DNA of 9,191 nucleotides from Candidatus Nanohaloarchaea archaeon (GTDB lineage: Archaea; EX4484-52; GLR71). The translations under genes were made by a program, and so were the position numbers. The notes under the pieces were generated by a model that was not told where the DNA came from, did not search any database, and saw nothing but the letters and a program-made list of their open reading frames with translations. Below, piece by piece: positions 1 through 7,612 of the stretch. The stretch lies in assembly GCA_030636885.1 (NCBI GenBank), contig DAOVVY010000022.1:1-9191 (forward strand). Reading direction: 5' to 3'. The first letter of the stretch is position 1. Each line of letters opens with the position of its first letter.

Positions 1-109
1 ACCAAAAAATTTTCTCAGAGAGGTACAATTTATCTCAGACAACAATATGGCCTATCAATTGCTAGAAAGTGATGGTGAAATATTAGTCAATAAAAAAACT
101 ATTGAATAA
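1..109 (+). CDS. 3' end of an unidentified protein gene (partial)
   Basis: An open frame enters the window at base 2 and runs 35 codons to a TAA at 107-109. The visible residues begin PKNFLREVQF and end VNKKTIE. The frame has no start in the window, so this is the C-terminus of a gene lying to the left. The tail is mixed polar and hydrophobic, with no motif I recognise, and I assign no function. It converges on the debranching enzyme gene, with only 17 bases between the two stop codons. It could also be a chance open frame, because 35 codons is short, but the tight convergent packing supports a real gene end. Confidence 0.5.
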   Translation, partial: PKNFLREVQFISDNNMAYQLLESDGEILVNKKTIE

Positions 110-113
110 AAAA
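92..113 (-). terminator. T-run terminator candidate for the debranching enzyme gene
   Basis: Read on the - strand, a run of six T (113-108) and a run of seven T (98-92) follow the stop codon at 127-129. Archaeal RNA polymerase commonly terminates at such U-tracts without a hairpin. The signal lies inside the end of the opposing gene. Confidence 0.4.
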
Positions 114-126
114 TTGATTTAGATTA

Positions 127-2187
127 TCAAAACCAAGCAACAATCTTATTCTCTTTCTTCAATGTGACATCTGCAACATTTTCCTTAAACTTTTTACCAT
201 TGACAGTAATCTTCTTCATACCATAAGGCATTGTAATAACACTTTTTGCTTTCGGGTTTGATGAGAATATAAGGTGCATCTCAATCTTTTTTTCATCCTG
301 GTCAATTCGCAGGTTCATAGAATAATAACCCATCTTCTTACCGAAACGTGCAACCGATTTCCATGTCCGTGGTATGCTAGGTGTAATTTTTATAACATTA
401 CTTTTCATATCTGCGCAAATTCCAAACATATATCTATCAATCGCATGGATATACATTGCATGTGACCACGCCTGCATTGTTGCACCACATAACACACCCG
501 TTTCTGAATCGACACATTCAGCCATTGCAGAGATATGATTCTCATCAACTTCAGATGCCATAAGCTTTAAGTATCCAGCACCATCATCATTCATATTTTG
601 TGCAAAACTAGCAGCTGCAGTCCAACCAGTCGTCAATCCCCATGACGCACCTTTATGGTACTCTGAGGGTCCATATCCTACTGAATATGGTGATCTTGTC
701 CGAACACCATGTTCTGTCTTGAATTCTTCATTTATCCTGTTGAGCGTAATGACACTCCTACTTTTTGGAAACTGTCCGAACATGATAGGTACTGTACAAT
801 TAATAGTCATAGCTTCGTCCGTAGATGTATCTTTAGGGAAATTTTCAAGCATGTTCCAGAAATGAGTATCGACAGTATTTTTAAGATTTTTTACCTTTTT
901 AGATTTTATAGTCTTAAGTGCTTCCACCCATAGTGACTGGACATCAATCTGTGTTCCGAATCGGTCATAGGAATCCATCCAACTTCCATTTGGTCTCGTT
1001 TCAACAAGACCCTCTTTATCAATTTTAAGATTTTGTTCAATTTTCTTAATTACACCTTTCATCTCTTTTTCAAATTCACGGTCTCCTGTGGTCTTGACAT
1101 AATAATCTACTGCAAGGATGAAAAGTGGATTTGTATCATCACTGTAATATTCACTTTTGCCACTAAGGTCAGTTACTGTAGGTATATTATTTTTATAATT
1201 TTTTGCAATATCTGAAAGGCATTCTTTCACTGCATAAAATTCGCCAATATCAATAAGACCGAACATAGACCATAATGTATCTCTTGCCCAAAATCTCTGG
1301 AACCACGGAAGCCCAGCAAGCATACCAAGTCCGTCGTCACCATTTTGTATCAGGTTCGCAAGATTTACTGCACTCCACGAGAATGCATTGTCAATTGCAT
1401 TATTATTGGTCTCAATCCTTTCAGTTGTGAAAAGTTTAGTAAATAATTTTTTCTTAGCATCAATCATTTTTTTCCAGTTACTGATTGAATAATCATAATT
1501 CTCAGAAAGGTCATCTTTTGATATGTTACTTGCCGAAATTATAAATGGTATACTCATAGTCTTGCCAGCTTTAATATTTAATGTGGCTTCAATTTTACCT
1601 GGCGTAAAACATCTCTGTTTTTCCTTTCCAGGATAATGATCTTTATATTTAGGGTCTGAAGTAAACTTGAATGTAACTCCTTTAGTGTTACCTATACCTA
1701 TTCGTGAAAAACCATTAATTTCATTAGTTGTGATATCGACACATCGTCGCACTTTACTATATTCTGTATTATACTCTCTGACATGCCAGTTTTCATCTTT
1801 GGTTCTCATGTTAACTGCAACTTCAAAAGCCACATTGACTTTCTTGTCTTTTTTTGTTGTGTTTTTGATTTCAAGTGTTGATATCATACTTTTCATATCA
1901 AGTGGTACAAATACAATCTCTTTGACTTCAAGTCCTTTCCTAGTAAGATTATATCTGTGAATACCCTTTTCTTTGTCAAGTGCGAATCGTGTTTGATTTT
2001 TAACATCAAGCCATTCTCCATTAATGTTATATGCATAATATTCAAGAATTTTTAAAGGTGGTATCCAAAAACCATTCCATTTTGTTCTGAATCCTGAATC
2101 TATATACCTATAGAGAAACGATCTGAATCCTTTCTGTGCATATGTTTTATCACGAGATTCATGTTTTTTAATATAAATGCTATCCAT
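127..2187 (-). CDS. Glycogen debranching enzyme / amylo-alpha-1,6-glucosidase (GH133-like)
   Basis: Predicted cytoplasmic enzyme that hydrolyses alpha-1,6-linked glucose at glycogen branch points. Residues about 1-250 form a beta-rich N-terminal domain. Residues about 255-600 look like the (alpha/alpha)6 barrel of the debranching enzyme C-terminal family. Diagnostic stretches are AGLPWFQRFWARDT (291-304), GSWMDS (401-406), YHKGASWGLTTGW (510-522) and GATMQAWSHA (568-577); the family usually has PWF..W.RDT, WMDA and QAWS. A small beta domain ends the protein. There is no signal peptide. I chose the ATG at 2187. The same frame also has an upstream TTG at 2205, but a TATA-like box (2211-2218) lies about 26 bases before the ATG, which suggests a leaderless mRNA starting there. 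The gene is divergent from glycogen synthase, which fits a glycogen role. The first family name is fairly sure; the exact substrate (glycogen or maltodextrin) is inferred. Confidence 0.88.
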   Translation of the reverse strand: MDSIYIKKHESRDKTYAQKGFRSFLYRYIDSGFRTKWNGFWIPPLKILEYYAYNINGEWLDVKNQTRFALDKEKGIHRYNLTRKGLEVKEIVFVPLDMKSMISTLEIKNTTKKDKKVNVAFEVAVNMRTKDENWHVREYNTEYSKVRRCVDITTNEINGFSRIGIGNTKGVTFKFTSDPKYKDHYPGKEKQRCFTPGKIEATLNIKAGKTMSIPFIISASNISKDDLSENYDYSISNWKKMIDAKKKLFTKLFTTERIETNNNAIDNAFSWSAVNLANLIQNGDDGLGMLAGLPWFQRFWARDTLWSMFGLIDIGEFYAVKECLSDIAKNYKNNIPTVTDLSGKSEYYSDDTNPLFILAVDYYVKTTGDREFEKEMKGVIKKIEQNLKIDKEGLVETRPNGSWMDSYDRFGTQIDVQSLWVEALKTIKSKKVKNLKNTVDTHFWNMLENFPKDTSTDEAMTINCTVPIMFGQFPKSRSVITLNRINEEFKTEHGVRTRSPYSVGYGPSEYHKGASWGLTTGWTAAASFAQNMNDDGAGYLKLMASEVDENHISAMAECVDSETGVLCGATMQAWSHAMYIHAIDRYMFGICADMKSNVIKITPSIPRTWKSVARFGKKMGYYSMNLRIDQDEKKIEMHLIFSSNPKAKSVITMPYGMKKITVNGKKFKENVADVTLKKENKIVAWF

Positions 2188-2210
2188 AATAAATATATAT
2201 AGCAACCCAG

Positions 2211-2218
2211 TATAAATA
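2211..2218. promoter_or_regulatory. TATA-like element, possibly shared by two divergent genes
   Basis: TATAAATA reads as TATTTATA on the other strand, so both strands offer an acceptable archaeal TATA box. Leftward it lies about 26 bases from the ATG at 2187, giving a leaderless debranching enzyme mRNA. Rightward it predicts a start near 2239, giving glycogen synthase a leader of about 33 bases. The 85-base gap holds no other equally good box at the right distance. Confidence 0.5.
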
Positions 2219-2260
2219 GGTATTGTAGTATTATTCAGTATCTTGATATTGTTTTCACTC

Positions 2261-2267
2261 GGGAGTG
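2261..2267 (+). promoter_or_regulatory. Ribosome binding site of glycogen synthase
   Basis: GGGAGTG lies 5 bases before the ATG at 2273 and resembles the archaeal Shine-Dalgarno core. It supports this start codon and indicates a leadered mRNA, unlike the opposing gene. Confidence 0.55.
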
Positions 2268-2272
2268 TTTAA

Positions 2273-4114
2273 ATGGTAATAAAAAATAACAACCTATTTT
2301 TTGAAGTATCCTTCGAGATAGGAAATAAAGTAGGTGGTATTTATACAGTCATAAGCTCAAAGGCAGAAGCGATGCTTGAGAAGTATGGTGATAATTATTA
2401 TACTATTGGTTTTTATGACAGGTCAAAAGCACAATATGAATTCATAAGTCACGATGCAGGACAATTAAGGCCTATTTTTGACTATTTTGAAAAAGAAGGT
2501 ATCAGGTGTTATTACGGTTTCTGGAACATACCAGGCAAACCACGATGTATTTTAATTGATGTCAAAGATTTCATGCATAAATCAAACGATATAAAAAGTC
2601 AATTATGGGAAAAATACAAGATTGATTCTATAGGTTCTGATTCCTGGTTTGAGGAACCTGTAGTTTGGAGTTATGCTGTCGGCATGCTTCTTGAACGCCT
2701 AAAGACCAATCTGAAAAAACCAATAATTGCGCAATTTCACGAATGGATGTCAGGTGTTGCACTCCTTTACCTTAAAATGCAAAACTGTGATATTGCAACT
2801 GTGTTTACTGTACATGCAACAATGTTGGGCAGGTCAATTGCAAGTCACGGTGTAAATCTTGCGGAGTTGATAGATGATGGTCTTAAGATAAACACAACAA
2901 TTGAAACAAAAGAAGCTTATAACTATCAAGTGCCTGCAAAACATTTAACTGAAGTTGTCTGTGCAAAAAATTGTGACATTTTCACAACAGTCAGTAACAC
3001 GACTGCAAAAGAGGCAGAATATATATTGGGACGAAAACCAGACATAATTCTCCCGAACGGTCTTGATATGAAAAATTATCCTGCGATGGAAAAATTATCA
3101 TATAGGCATAAGATTGAAAAAGACAAGGTATTATCGTTTTTATCTGCATATTTTGAACCGTATTATAACGTCAACCTCAAAGACCCAAGGATAATCATGA
3201 TTTCCGGAAGATATGAGTATCACAATAAAGGTCTTGATGTTTTCATAGATGCCTTGGGACAACTGAATGAACGCCTGAAACAAGAACGTTACGATAAAAA
3301 TACGTTCGTATTTATTGCAATTCCCTCTGATGTTCGTGGTGAGAATCTAGAAATACTTGAGAACTTTTCACTTTATAACGAATTAGAGAATCGTGTTGAG
3401 GAGGTACTTCCAGAAATTAAATGGCAACTGATGCAATCATTAACTCACGGTGAATACACACACGAATCCCTCTTAAACTTTGTAAAAAATCAATATACTA
3501 ATAATTTTAAACGACTCGCACTTGCATTTAAATCCCGAGAAAATAAAAATCCCCCCTTGTGCGCTCTTGAACTAAATTATCCTGAAGAAAATGATAATAT
3601 AATCAGTAGACTGAAACACAATAACCTTTTCAATCAAGAAGAGAGTCCTGTCAAAATTATATTTTATCCTGCATATTTATCCTCAGCAGATCGTCTTCTA
3701 TCTATGAGTTATAATTCAATGCTGATAGCTTCAAGTCTTACAGTATTTCCCTCATATTATGAACCCTGGGGCTACACTCCTGTCGAATCTGCAGCCAATG
3801 GTTGCATAACAATTACGACAGACCTTGCTGGGTTCGGTCAATACATATCCGAGAAGATAGATAACAAAACTGACACAGGTATAAAGATTCTTAAACGTCG
3901 TGGTAGAAAATACAAAGATATCGTATATGATCTTACTAAACTGATGCATGACGTTACAACTATGTCTGAACATGAGATTATCACTCAAAAACATAATGCA
4001 AAACAACTGGCGCATCTTGTGGGTTGGGACCATCTTGCTGAGAACTATTTCAAAGCACATGATATGGCAATCTCCAAAAAAAAGAAAAAGATAGAAAAAC
4101 CGAATCAAAAATGA
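2273..4114 (+). CDS. Glycogen synthase, GT3 (eukaryote-like) family
   Basis: Predicted to transfer glucose from a nucleotide sugar, normally UDP-glucose in this family, to the non-reducing end of an alpha-1,4-glucan in the cytoplasm. The retaining GT-B fold is visible as two Rossmann halves. The N-terminal half holds EIGNKVGGIYTV (15-26), FHEW (155-158) and HATMLGR (181-187). The C-terminal half holds NGLD (262-265), GRYEYHNKG (312-320), EPWGYTPVESAANG (497-510, with the paired glutamates E497 and E505) and TTDLAGFG (515-522). These match GT3 glycogen synthases rather than the bacterial GlgA GT5 type. The 613-aa length is usual for the catalytic core. The region at 570-580 reads ITQKHNAKQLA, where animal and yeast enzymes carry an arginine-rich helix that binds glucose-6-phosphate, so that control is probably absent. 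The tail is lysine-rich (601-613). The gene probably heads an operon with the small gene 21 bases downstream. Confidence 0.9.
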   Translation: MVIKNNNLFFEVSFEIGNKVGGIYTVISSKAEAMLEKYGDNYYTIGFYDRSKAQYEFISHDAGQLRPIFDYFEKEGIRCYYGFWNIPGKPRCILIDVKDFMHKSNDIKSQLWEKYKIDSIGSDSWFEEPVVWSYAVGMLLERLKTNLKKPIIAQFHEWMSGVALLYLKMQNCDIATVFTVHATMLGRSIASHGVNLAELIDDGLKINTTIETKEAYNYQVPAKHLTEVVCAKNCDIFTTVSNTTAKEAEYILGRKPDIILPNGLDMKNYPAMEKLSYRHKIEKDKVLSFLSAYFEPYYNVNLKDPRIIMISGRYEYHNKGLDVFIDALGQLNERLKQERYDKNTFVFIAIPSDVRGENLEILENFSLYNELENRVEEVLPEIKWQLMQSLTHGEYTHESLLNFVKNQYTNNFKRLALAFKSRENKNPPLCALELNYPEENDNIISRLKHNNLFNQEESPVKIIFYPAYLSSADRLLSMSYNSMLIASSLTVFPSYYEPWGYTPVESAANGCITITTDLAGFGQYISEKIDNKTDTGIKILKRRGRKYKDIVYDLTKLMHDVTTMSEHEIITQKHNAKQLAHLVGWDHLAENYFKAHDMAISKKKKKIEKPNQK

Positions 4115-4135
4115 AAGAGTGAAAGTAGATACATT

Positions 4136-4456
4136 ATGGTAAACGTAACATACACTATAGAACCTACAGAGGATTTTCTTCGTTTCAGAATAAAAGTTAC
4201 AGATATATCAAAAACTAAATACTCAAAAATATCTGCAATTTTGTATCTCAAATCTGGAAAAGAATATGTATTCATGCCTGATGTAACTTCTTCTGAAATA
4301 AACACGACGTATCCTGAACGATCAGTTAATCATCTAACTTGTGTGGGTGACAATGAATTTCAGTTCTTTTTTAACTCAAATGATGAGATACCCAAAACGC
4401 TCCGTGTCCTTGCATCAATTGATGATGTCCTAATTGACAGATCATTTAAGTTATAA
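4136..4456 (+). CDS. Small unknown beta-rich protein downstream of glycogen synthase
   Basis: I do not recognise this 106-aa protein. It starts 21 bases after the glycogen synthase stop on the same strand, so the two are probably co-transcribed. Alternating polar and hydrophobic residues (for example FLRFRIKV, SAILYLK, EFQFFF and LRVLASID) suggest a small all-beta domain. There are no cysteine pairs beyond a single Cys, no signal peptide and no membrane segment. The ribosome binding site is weak: only a GTGA at 4119-4122. A carbohydrate-binding or synthase-partner role is possible from context alone. The Ig-like appearance is an impression, not a match. A long antisense frame overlaps its 5' half, but the + frame has the better context. 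Confidence 0.7.
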   Translation: MVNVTYTIEPTEDFLRFRIKVTDISKTKYSKISAILYLKSGKEYVFMPDVTSSEINTTYPERSVNHLTCVGDNEFQFFFNSNDEIPKTLRVLASIDDVLIDRSFKL

Positions 4457-4496
4457 TTGTTATTTTTGAATAGAGTTATGAAAATTAACCCCAAAT

Positions 4497-4508
4497 TATT
4501 ATATATAT
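4497..4508 (+). promoter_or_regulatory. TATA box of the small membrane protein gene
   Basis: A TTATTATATATA stretch is centred about 25 bases upstream of the ATG at 4527, the spacing expected if transcription starts at the start codon itself. No Shine-Dalgarno sequence precedes that ATG, in agreement with a leaderless mRNA. Confidence 0.55.
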
Positions 4509-4526
4509 CTACTCCCTAATATTAAT

Positions 4527-4757
4527 ATGGCTGAAAATAATAATTTTGTTATCCTTGATGCAGAAGATCCAGAACTGTCATCAAAAGCAAAAGAACTTAA
4601 AGCTAAAGGCTGGCAATTTAAAGACAAAACTGATGGTAAAATATATTATGAGCGATACCAAGATCCTTTAATGCGGATAGATAACTCACAACTAATTGTG
4701 TTTTTATTTGTAAGTTTTTTTGTATCTATTTTAATTTTAGGACTTGTCATGTTCTAA
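4527..4757 (+). CDS. 76-aa tail-anchored membrane protein of unknown function
   Basis: Residues 1-50 are charged and soluble (VILDAEDPELSSKAKELKAK, then GWQFKDKTDGKIYYERY). Residues about 55-76 form one hydrophobic segment that ends the protein, so it should be a C-terminally anchored protein with its N-terminus in the cytoplasm. I do not recognise a family. The N-terminal part has a helix followed by a short beta-hairpin pattern. A well-placed TATA box and a lack of ribosome binding site point to a leaderless mRNA. The phosphatase gene starts 31 bases after its stop and may share its transcript. The function is unknown; real-gene status rests on promoter position, composition and the clean membrane segment. 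Confidence 0.7.
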   Translation: MAENNNFVILDAEDPELSSKAKELKAKGWQFKDKTDGKIYYERYQDPLMRIDNSQLIVFLFVSFFVSILILGLVMF

Positions 4758-4788
4758 TGTTCAGATTTTTATGTAGTGGGTTATAAAT

Positions 4789-5625
4789 ATGGGATTTTCA
4801 AGAAACAACGAAAAGATAGTGATATTCACCGACCTTGACGGCACTTTGATAGATCACAAGGATTATTCCTATATAGATGCATCAAAAACTTTAAAATCAT
4901 TAAAAAAGATAAATGTTCCAATCATATTATGCACCAGCAAGACTCGTGGCGAGATAGAAAAATACACAGATAAATTAAATCTAAGACATCCATTCATTGC
5001 AGAGAACGGTGGTGTAATATTCATCCCTAAAGATTATTTCTCATTCAAGTATCCCTTTGATAAATCAATGAACCAATACAATGTGATTGAACTTGGCACA
5101 CCTATTAAACAACTAAATAAAGTAATAAAACAACTGAAAAAAGACGGTTTTGAAATCAAGACTTTTTCAGATATGTCTGTCAGTGAATTGTCAAAAGAGA
5201 CAGGTCTTACAAAGATGGATACCATCCGTGCAAAAAAGAGAGAATATGATGTTGCTTTCAAGATACTTAATCCTAAAGACAAGACAGAAATTACAAAAAT
5301 AGTAAAAACTGCAGGATATAACACAAGCGCAGGCGGCAGGTATCATCACCTTATGGGTGCAAATGACAAAGGTCATGCGGTAAAGATTCTGACCGACCTT
5401 TTCAGAAAAAAATATGGTGGCAGTTTAAAACTCAAGACGATAGGTTTGGGTGACGGCGAGAATGACATCCCTATGCTGAAAAATGTAGACATCCCTGTCC
5501 TTGTGAAGAACCGAGAGCACAAGAAACCAGAAATAAATTTTGATGTAATCTACACAACTTTTGAGGGACCTAAAGGTTGGAGTGAGACAATAAATGAATT
5601 GTTATTTGAGTCAGATTCAGATTAG
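4789..5625 (+). CDS. Mannosyl-3-phosphoglycerate phosphatase family protein (HAD-IIB)
   Basis: Predicted to remove phosphate from mannosyl-3-phosphoglycerate to give mannosylglycerate, a compatible solute. The related glucosyl-3-phosphoglycerate is an alternative substrate. HAD motifs are intact: FTDLDGT (13-19, nucleophile D15 and acid D17), CTSKTR (48-53, motif II), K194 in NDKGH (motif III) and GLGDGENDIPML (219-230, motif IV, metal-binding D222 and D226). Family marks include HPFIAENGGVIFIP (67-80) and EGPKGWSETI (259-268). The 278-aa length fits the family. No synthase for the phosphorylated precursor is in the window, so the sugar cannot be decided. A weak GTGGG at 4776-4780 may be the ribosome binding site. 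The gene probably shares a transcript with the small membrane protein gene. Its 3' end overlaps the opposing glucoamylase gene by 9 bases. Confidence 0.85.
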   Translation: MGFSRNNEKIVIFTDLDGTLIDHKDYSYIDASKTLKSLKKINVPIILCTSKTRGEIEKYTDKLNLRHPFIAENGGVIFIPKDYFSFKYPFDKSMNQYNVIELGTPIKQLNKVIKQLKKDGFEIKTFSDMSVSELSKETGLTKMDTIRAKKREYDVAFKILNPKDKTEITKIVKTAGYNTSAGGRYHHLMGANDKGHAVKILTDLFRKKYGGSLKLKTIGLGDGENDIPMLKNVDIPVLVKNREHKKPEINFDVIYTTFEGPKGWSETINELLFESDSD

Positions 5626-6804
5626 ATTTTTTTCTTTCAATTTATGATATGCAAGAACAAATTCTGCATGCCCCCATGTCAACGGAACCACCCAGTATGC
5701 GACACCATTCTCCTTGAAATCTTTAGTCCTCATGACCTTTTCAGCCTCTTCTTTTCTACCGCTCTTGTAATACCTGCCGATCTCTTTTGCCTCTTTCTGC
5801 CATTTCAGGAAATCATTTTTTGTGGAGACATGCTCAGGTATAAGTCCATTTTTATGATGTCTTATGAACCAGTCAAAATACTTTTTAGAATTTTCTGGCT
5901 TGCCACTATCTATATGGTACTGTGCCATCCATCCTGTATACATGCTGTAAGGTCCATAGCCGCCATTGTTACGTCCTGGTCGTCCATACTTCTCGACATG
6001 CCGCCTGATACCACCTAATTTTTTGTCATAAAGATTTTTCTCGATAAATGCACATGTATTCTTTGCGACCTTGTCATCTGCTGCAACAAGACCTAAAATA
6101 TAAGCGCCAAGTTCAGAAATGTCAGCATCATATATGTTTACCATGTTAGTAAGCTTTATGAAATGTCCGTCTTTGACCATCTTTGTCATGATTGATTTTG
6201 TAAGGTCCATTTCAATCTGGCACCATTCCTTTGAATCTTCCTTTTTACCGAGGATTCCTGCGATGTCGCAAGCTGCCTTAAATCCCGCACAAGCACACAC
6301 GTTGGCCCATATCTCAAATCCTGCCTCCATAGGTGGCCATTCATGGATTGAGTTCATGGAAAAGACAAGTTTTTCTTCTTTTATGTAATGTTCCTCGAGA
6401 AATCGAGTGCCAAGATGTATCTGTCTCCAATGTTTCTCAAGGAACTTTTTGTCGCCTGTCGCATCATAATATTTCTTGACCATGTAAAGGACAAGTCCGT
6501 TGCAGTCGACCTGTGATGGCCTATAGCTTGCAGATTCACCGTCTTTAGTATATCTCTGGTACCATTCACCGGTCTCACCTACAAGACTTAATATGAATTC
6601 AAGTGTCTTTTTAGTCTTTTTGATTTCGCCAAGTTCAAGAAGTACGCGCAATATTAACATGGTATCGCGCGGGTACATATACGGGTACCGTCGTCCTGGC
6701 GGGCTTGCTAAGATTGCGCCGTTTGGCATCGTTACAGAATTGATGACTTCCGCGCTCTTAAGATAAATTGTTTCAAGGACTTTTTTTTCAGGTTCACTGA
6801 ACAT
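5617..6804 (-). CDS. GH15-like glucoamylase / glucodextranase catalytic domain protein
   Basis: Predicted cytoplasmic glucan hydrolase that releases glucose from non-reducing ends. The 395-aa protein is essentially only the (alpha/alpha)6 barrel; the beta-sandwich domain found before it in many archaeal GH15 enzymes is missing. Motifs are YMYPRDT (42-48), PSQVDCNGL (96-104), GLIPEH (320-325, with E324 in the place of the catalytic base) and PLTWGHAEFVLAYH (374-387). The general acid is less clear: E160 in PPMEAGFEIW aligns best with the usual WEE position, and E155 is an alternative. There is no signal peptide, so it should act on stored or imported glucan inside the cell. A TATA-like box about 25 bases upstream supports a leaderless start at the ATG at 6804. 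A trehalase-type activity cannot be excluded within GH15. Confidence 0.85.
   Translation of the reverse strand: MFSEPEKKVLETIYLKSAEVINSVTMPNGAILASPPGRRYPYMYPRDTMLILRVLLELGEIKKTKKTLEFILSLVGETGEWYQRYTKDGESASYRPSQVDCNGLVLYMVKKYYDATGDKKFLEKHWRQIHLGTRFLEEHYIKEEKLVFSMNSIHEWPPMEAGFEIWANVCACAGFKAACDIAGILGKKEDSKEWCQIEMDLTKSIMTKMVKDGHFIKLTNMVNIYDADISELGAYILGLVAADDKVAKNTCAFIEKNLYDKKLGGIRRHVEKYGRPGRNNGGYGPYSMYTGWMAQYHIDSGKPENSKKYFDWFIRHHKNGLIPEHVSTKNDFLKWQKEAKEIGRYYKSGRKEEAEKVMRTKDFKENGVAYWVVPLTWGHAEFVLAYHKLKEKNLI
5627..5633 (+). terminator. T7 terminator candidate after the phosphatase gene
   Basis: A run of seven T follows the phosphatase stop codon directly. It lies inside the 3' end of the opposing GH15 gene. 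Confidence 0.4.
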
Positions 6805-6824
6805 ACAAATATATGGCTTTTTTA

Positions 6825-6833
6825 GTTTATATC
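6825..6833 (-). promoter_or_regulatory. TATA box of the GH15 gene
   Basis: On the - strand the sequence reads GATATAAAC, centred about 25 bases before the ATG at 6804. No ribosome binding site is seen upstream of that ATG, which fits a leaderless mRNA. Confidence 0.5.
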
Positions 6834-6853
6834 AGTTTGGATGTTTGAATACT

Positions 6854-6865
6854 TATTATATATAA
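6854..6865 (+). promoter_or_regulatory. TATA box of the MBL-fold hydrolase gene
   Basis: TTATTATATATA predicts a transcription start near 6885, which would give a leader of about 35 bases. A ribosome binding site candidate, GGGTTGAT at 6906-6913, lies 6 bases before the ATG at 6920. This 115-base gap therefore carries two separate divergent promoters. Confidence 0.5.
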
Positions 6866-6919
6866 CTTTTAAAAGCAATATTATTCATATCTTCAAAAAT
6901 AAACAGGGTTGATACATTT

Positions 6920-7564
6920 ATGGATACATACGAACTGAACAGCATAAAAGTGCACCTTCTAGGTCATGCATCAGTTATGATAGTCTCGCCCAGAAAGACA
7001 ATCTACATCGACCCATACATACTTCCTGATGACAGCCCCAAAGCAGACCTGATCCTTGTGACCCACGAACATTTTGATCACTGTGCACCCGACAAGATTG
7101 CCCAGATATCAGATACTGATACAAAATTGATAGCGCCAAAAGGATGTGCACAAACGATTAAAAGTAAAATTATAGATATTGCAGTCGGAAAAACAATAGA
7201 CCTGGGCGACATAACAATTAAAGCAGTCGAGGCCTATAACATCGGTAAGCAATTCCATCCGAAAGGTATGGGTGTCGGTTACATAATTGAGATTGACGGC
7301 GCAAAAATATATCACGCCGGCGATACTGATAGGATACCTGAAATGCGCGACCTAAATGAAAAAGACATAGACATCGCATTCTTGCCGGTTGGCGGAACTT
7401 ACACTATGGATATTATTGAAGCATCTGATGCAGTAAAAGACATTACACCTAAGGTAGTAATTCCTATGCATTACGGCGCAATCGAGGGCACAACAGCGGA
7501 TATTGATGAGTTCAAGCGCCTTGTTAAAGAGAAAGCGCCAGGTGTCAAGGTCAAGGTGCTATAA
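6920..7564 (+). CDS. Metallo-beta-lactamase-fold hydrolase, UPF0173/UlaG-like
   Basis: Predicted metal-dependent hydrolase with a two-metal active site. Metal ligands are visible as THEHFDH (48-54; H49, H51, D53, H54), an HAGDTD segment (132-137; D135) and H184 in PMHYG. LGHASV (14-19) near the N-terminus and FHPKGMGVGY (112-121) are typical of the short UPF0173 branch related to UlaG. The 214-aa length fits. The natural substrate of this branch is not established, and no neighbour settles it. It may have nothing to do with the glycogen genes, since it has its own promoter. The codons use more G and C than the neighbours by eye, but I have not measured this. The start is supported by a GGGTTGAT ribosome binding site. 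Confidence 0.88.
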   Translation: MDTYELNSIKVHLLGHASVMIVSPRKTIYIDPYILPDDSPKADLILVTHEHFDHCAPDKIAQISDTDTKLIAPKGCAQTIKSKIIDIAVGKTIDLGDITIKAVEAYNIGKQFHPKGMGVGYIIEIDGAKIYHAGDTDRIPEMRDLNEKDIDIAFLPVGGTYTMDIIEASDAVKDITPKVVIPMHYGAIEGTTADIDEFKRLVKEKAPGVKVKVL

Positions 7565-7581
7565 TTCCCACATACCCCTTC

Positions 7582-7593
7582 TTTTTATAAAAC
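7582..7593 (+). promoter_or_regulatory. TATA box for the leader RNA and tRNA-Met
   Basis: TTTTTATAAAAC is centred about 26 bases before 7613, where a structured region begins. It is the strongest box upstream of the tRNA. A weaker TTAAAT at 7659-7664 could instead start a transcript directly at the tRNA 5' end. Confidence 0.5.
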
Positions 7594-7612
7594 TTTATGT
7601 TTAATTTCTGTT

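Noticed and set aside
2188..2205. Upstream TTG start for the debranching enzyme at 2205
   Set aside because: It would add six residues (LYIFI-rich) lying between the TATA box and its expected start point, so they would not be transcribed. The ATG at 2187 fits the promoter spacing.
4105..4305. 66-codon - strand frame over the small gene after glycogen synthase
   Set aside because: It is antisense to a longer frame that is closely spaced within the probable operon, and its sequence shows no domain-like pattern or start signal.
4781..4788. TTATAAAT just before the phosphatase start, as its TATA box
   Set aside because: It touches the ATG, so transcription would start about 25 bases inside the gene. 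The next in-frame start there would remove the catalytic DLDGT motif.
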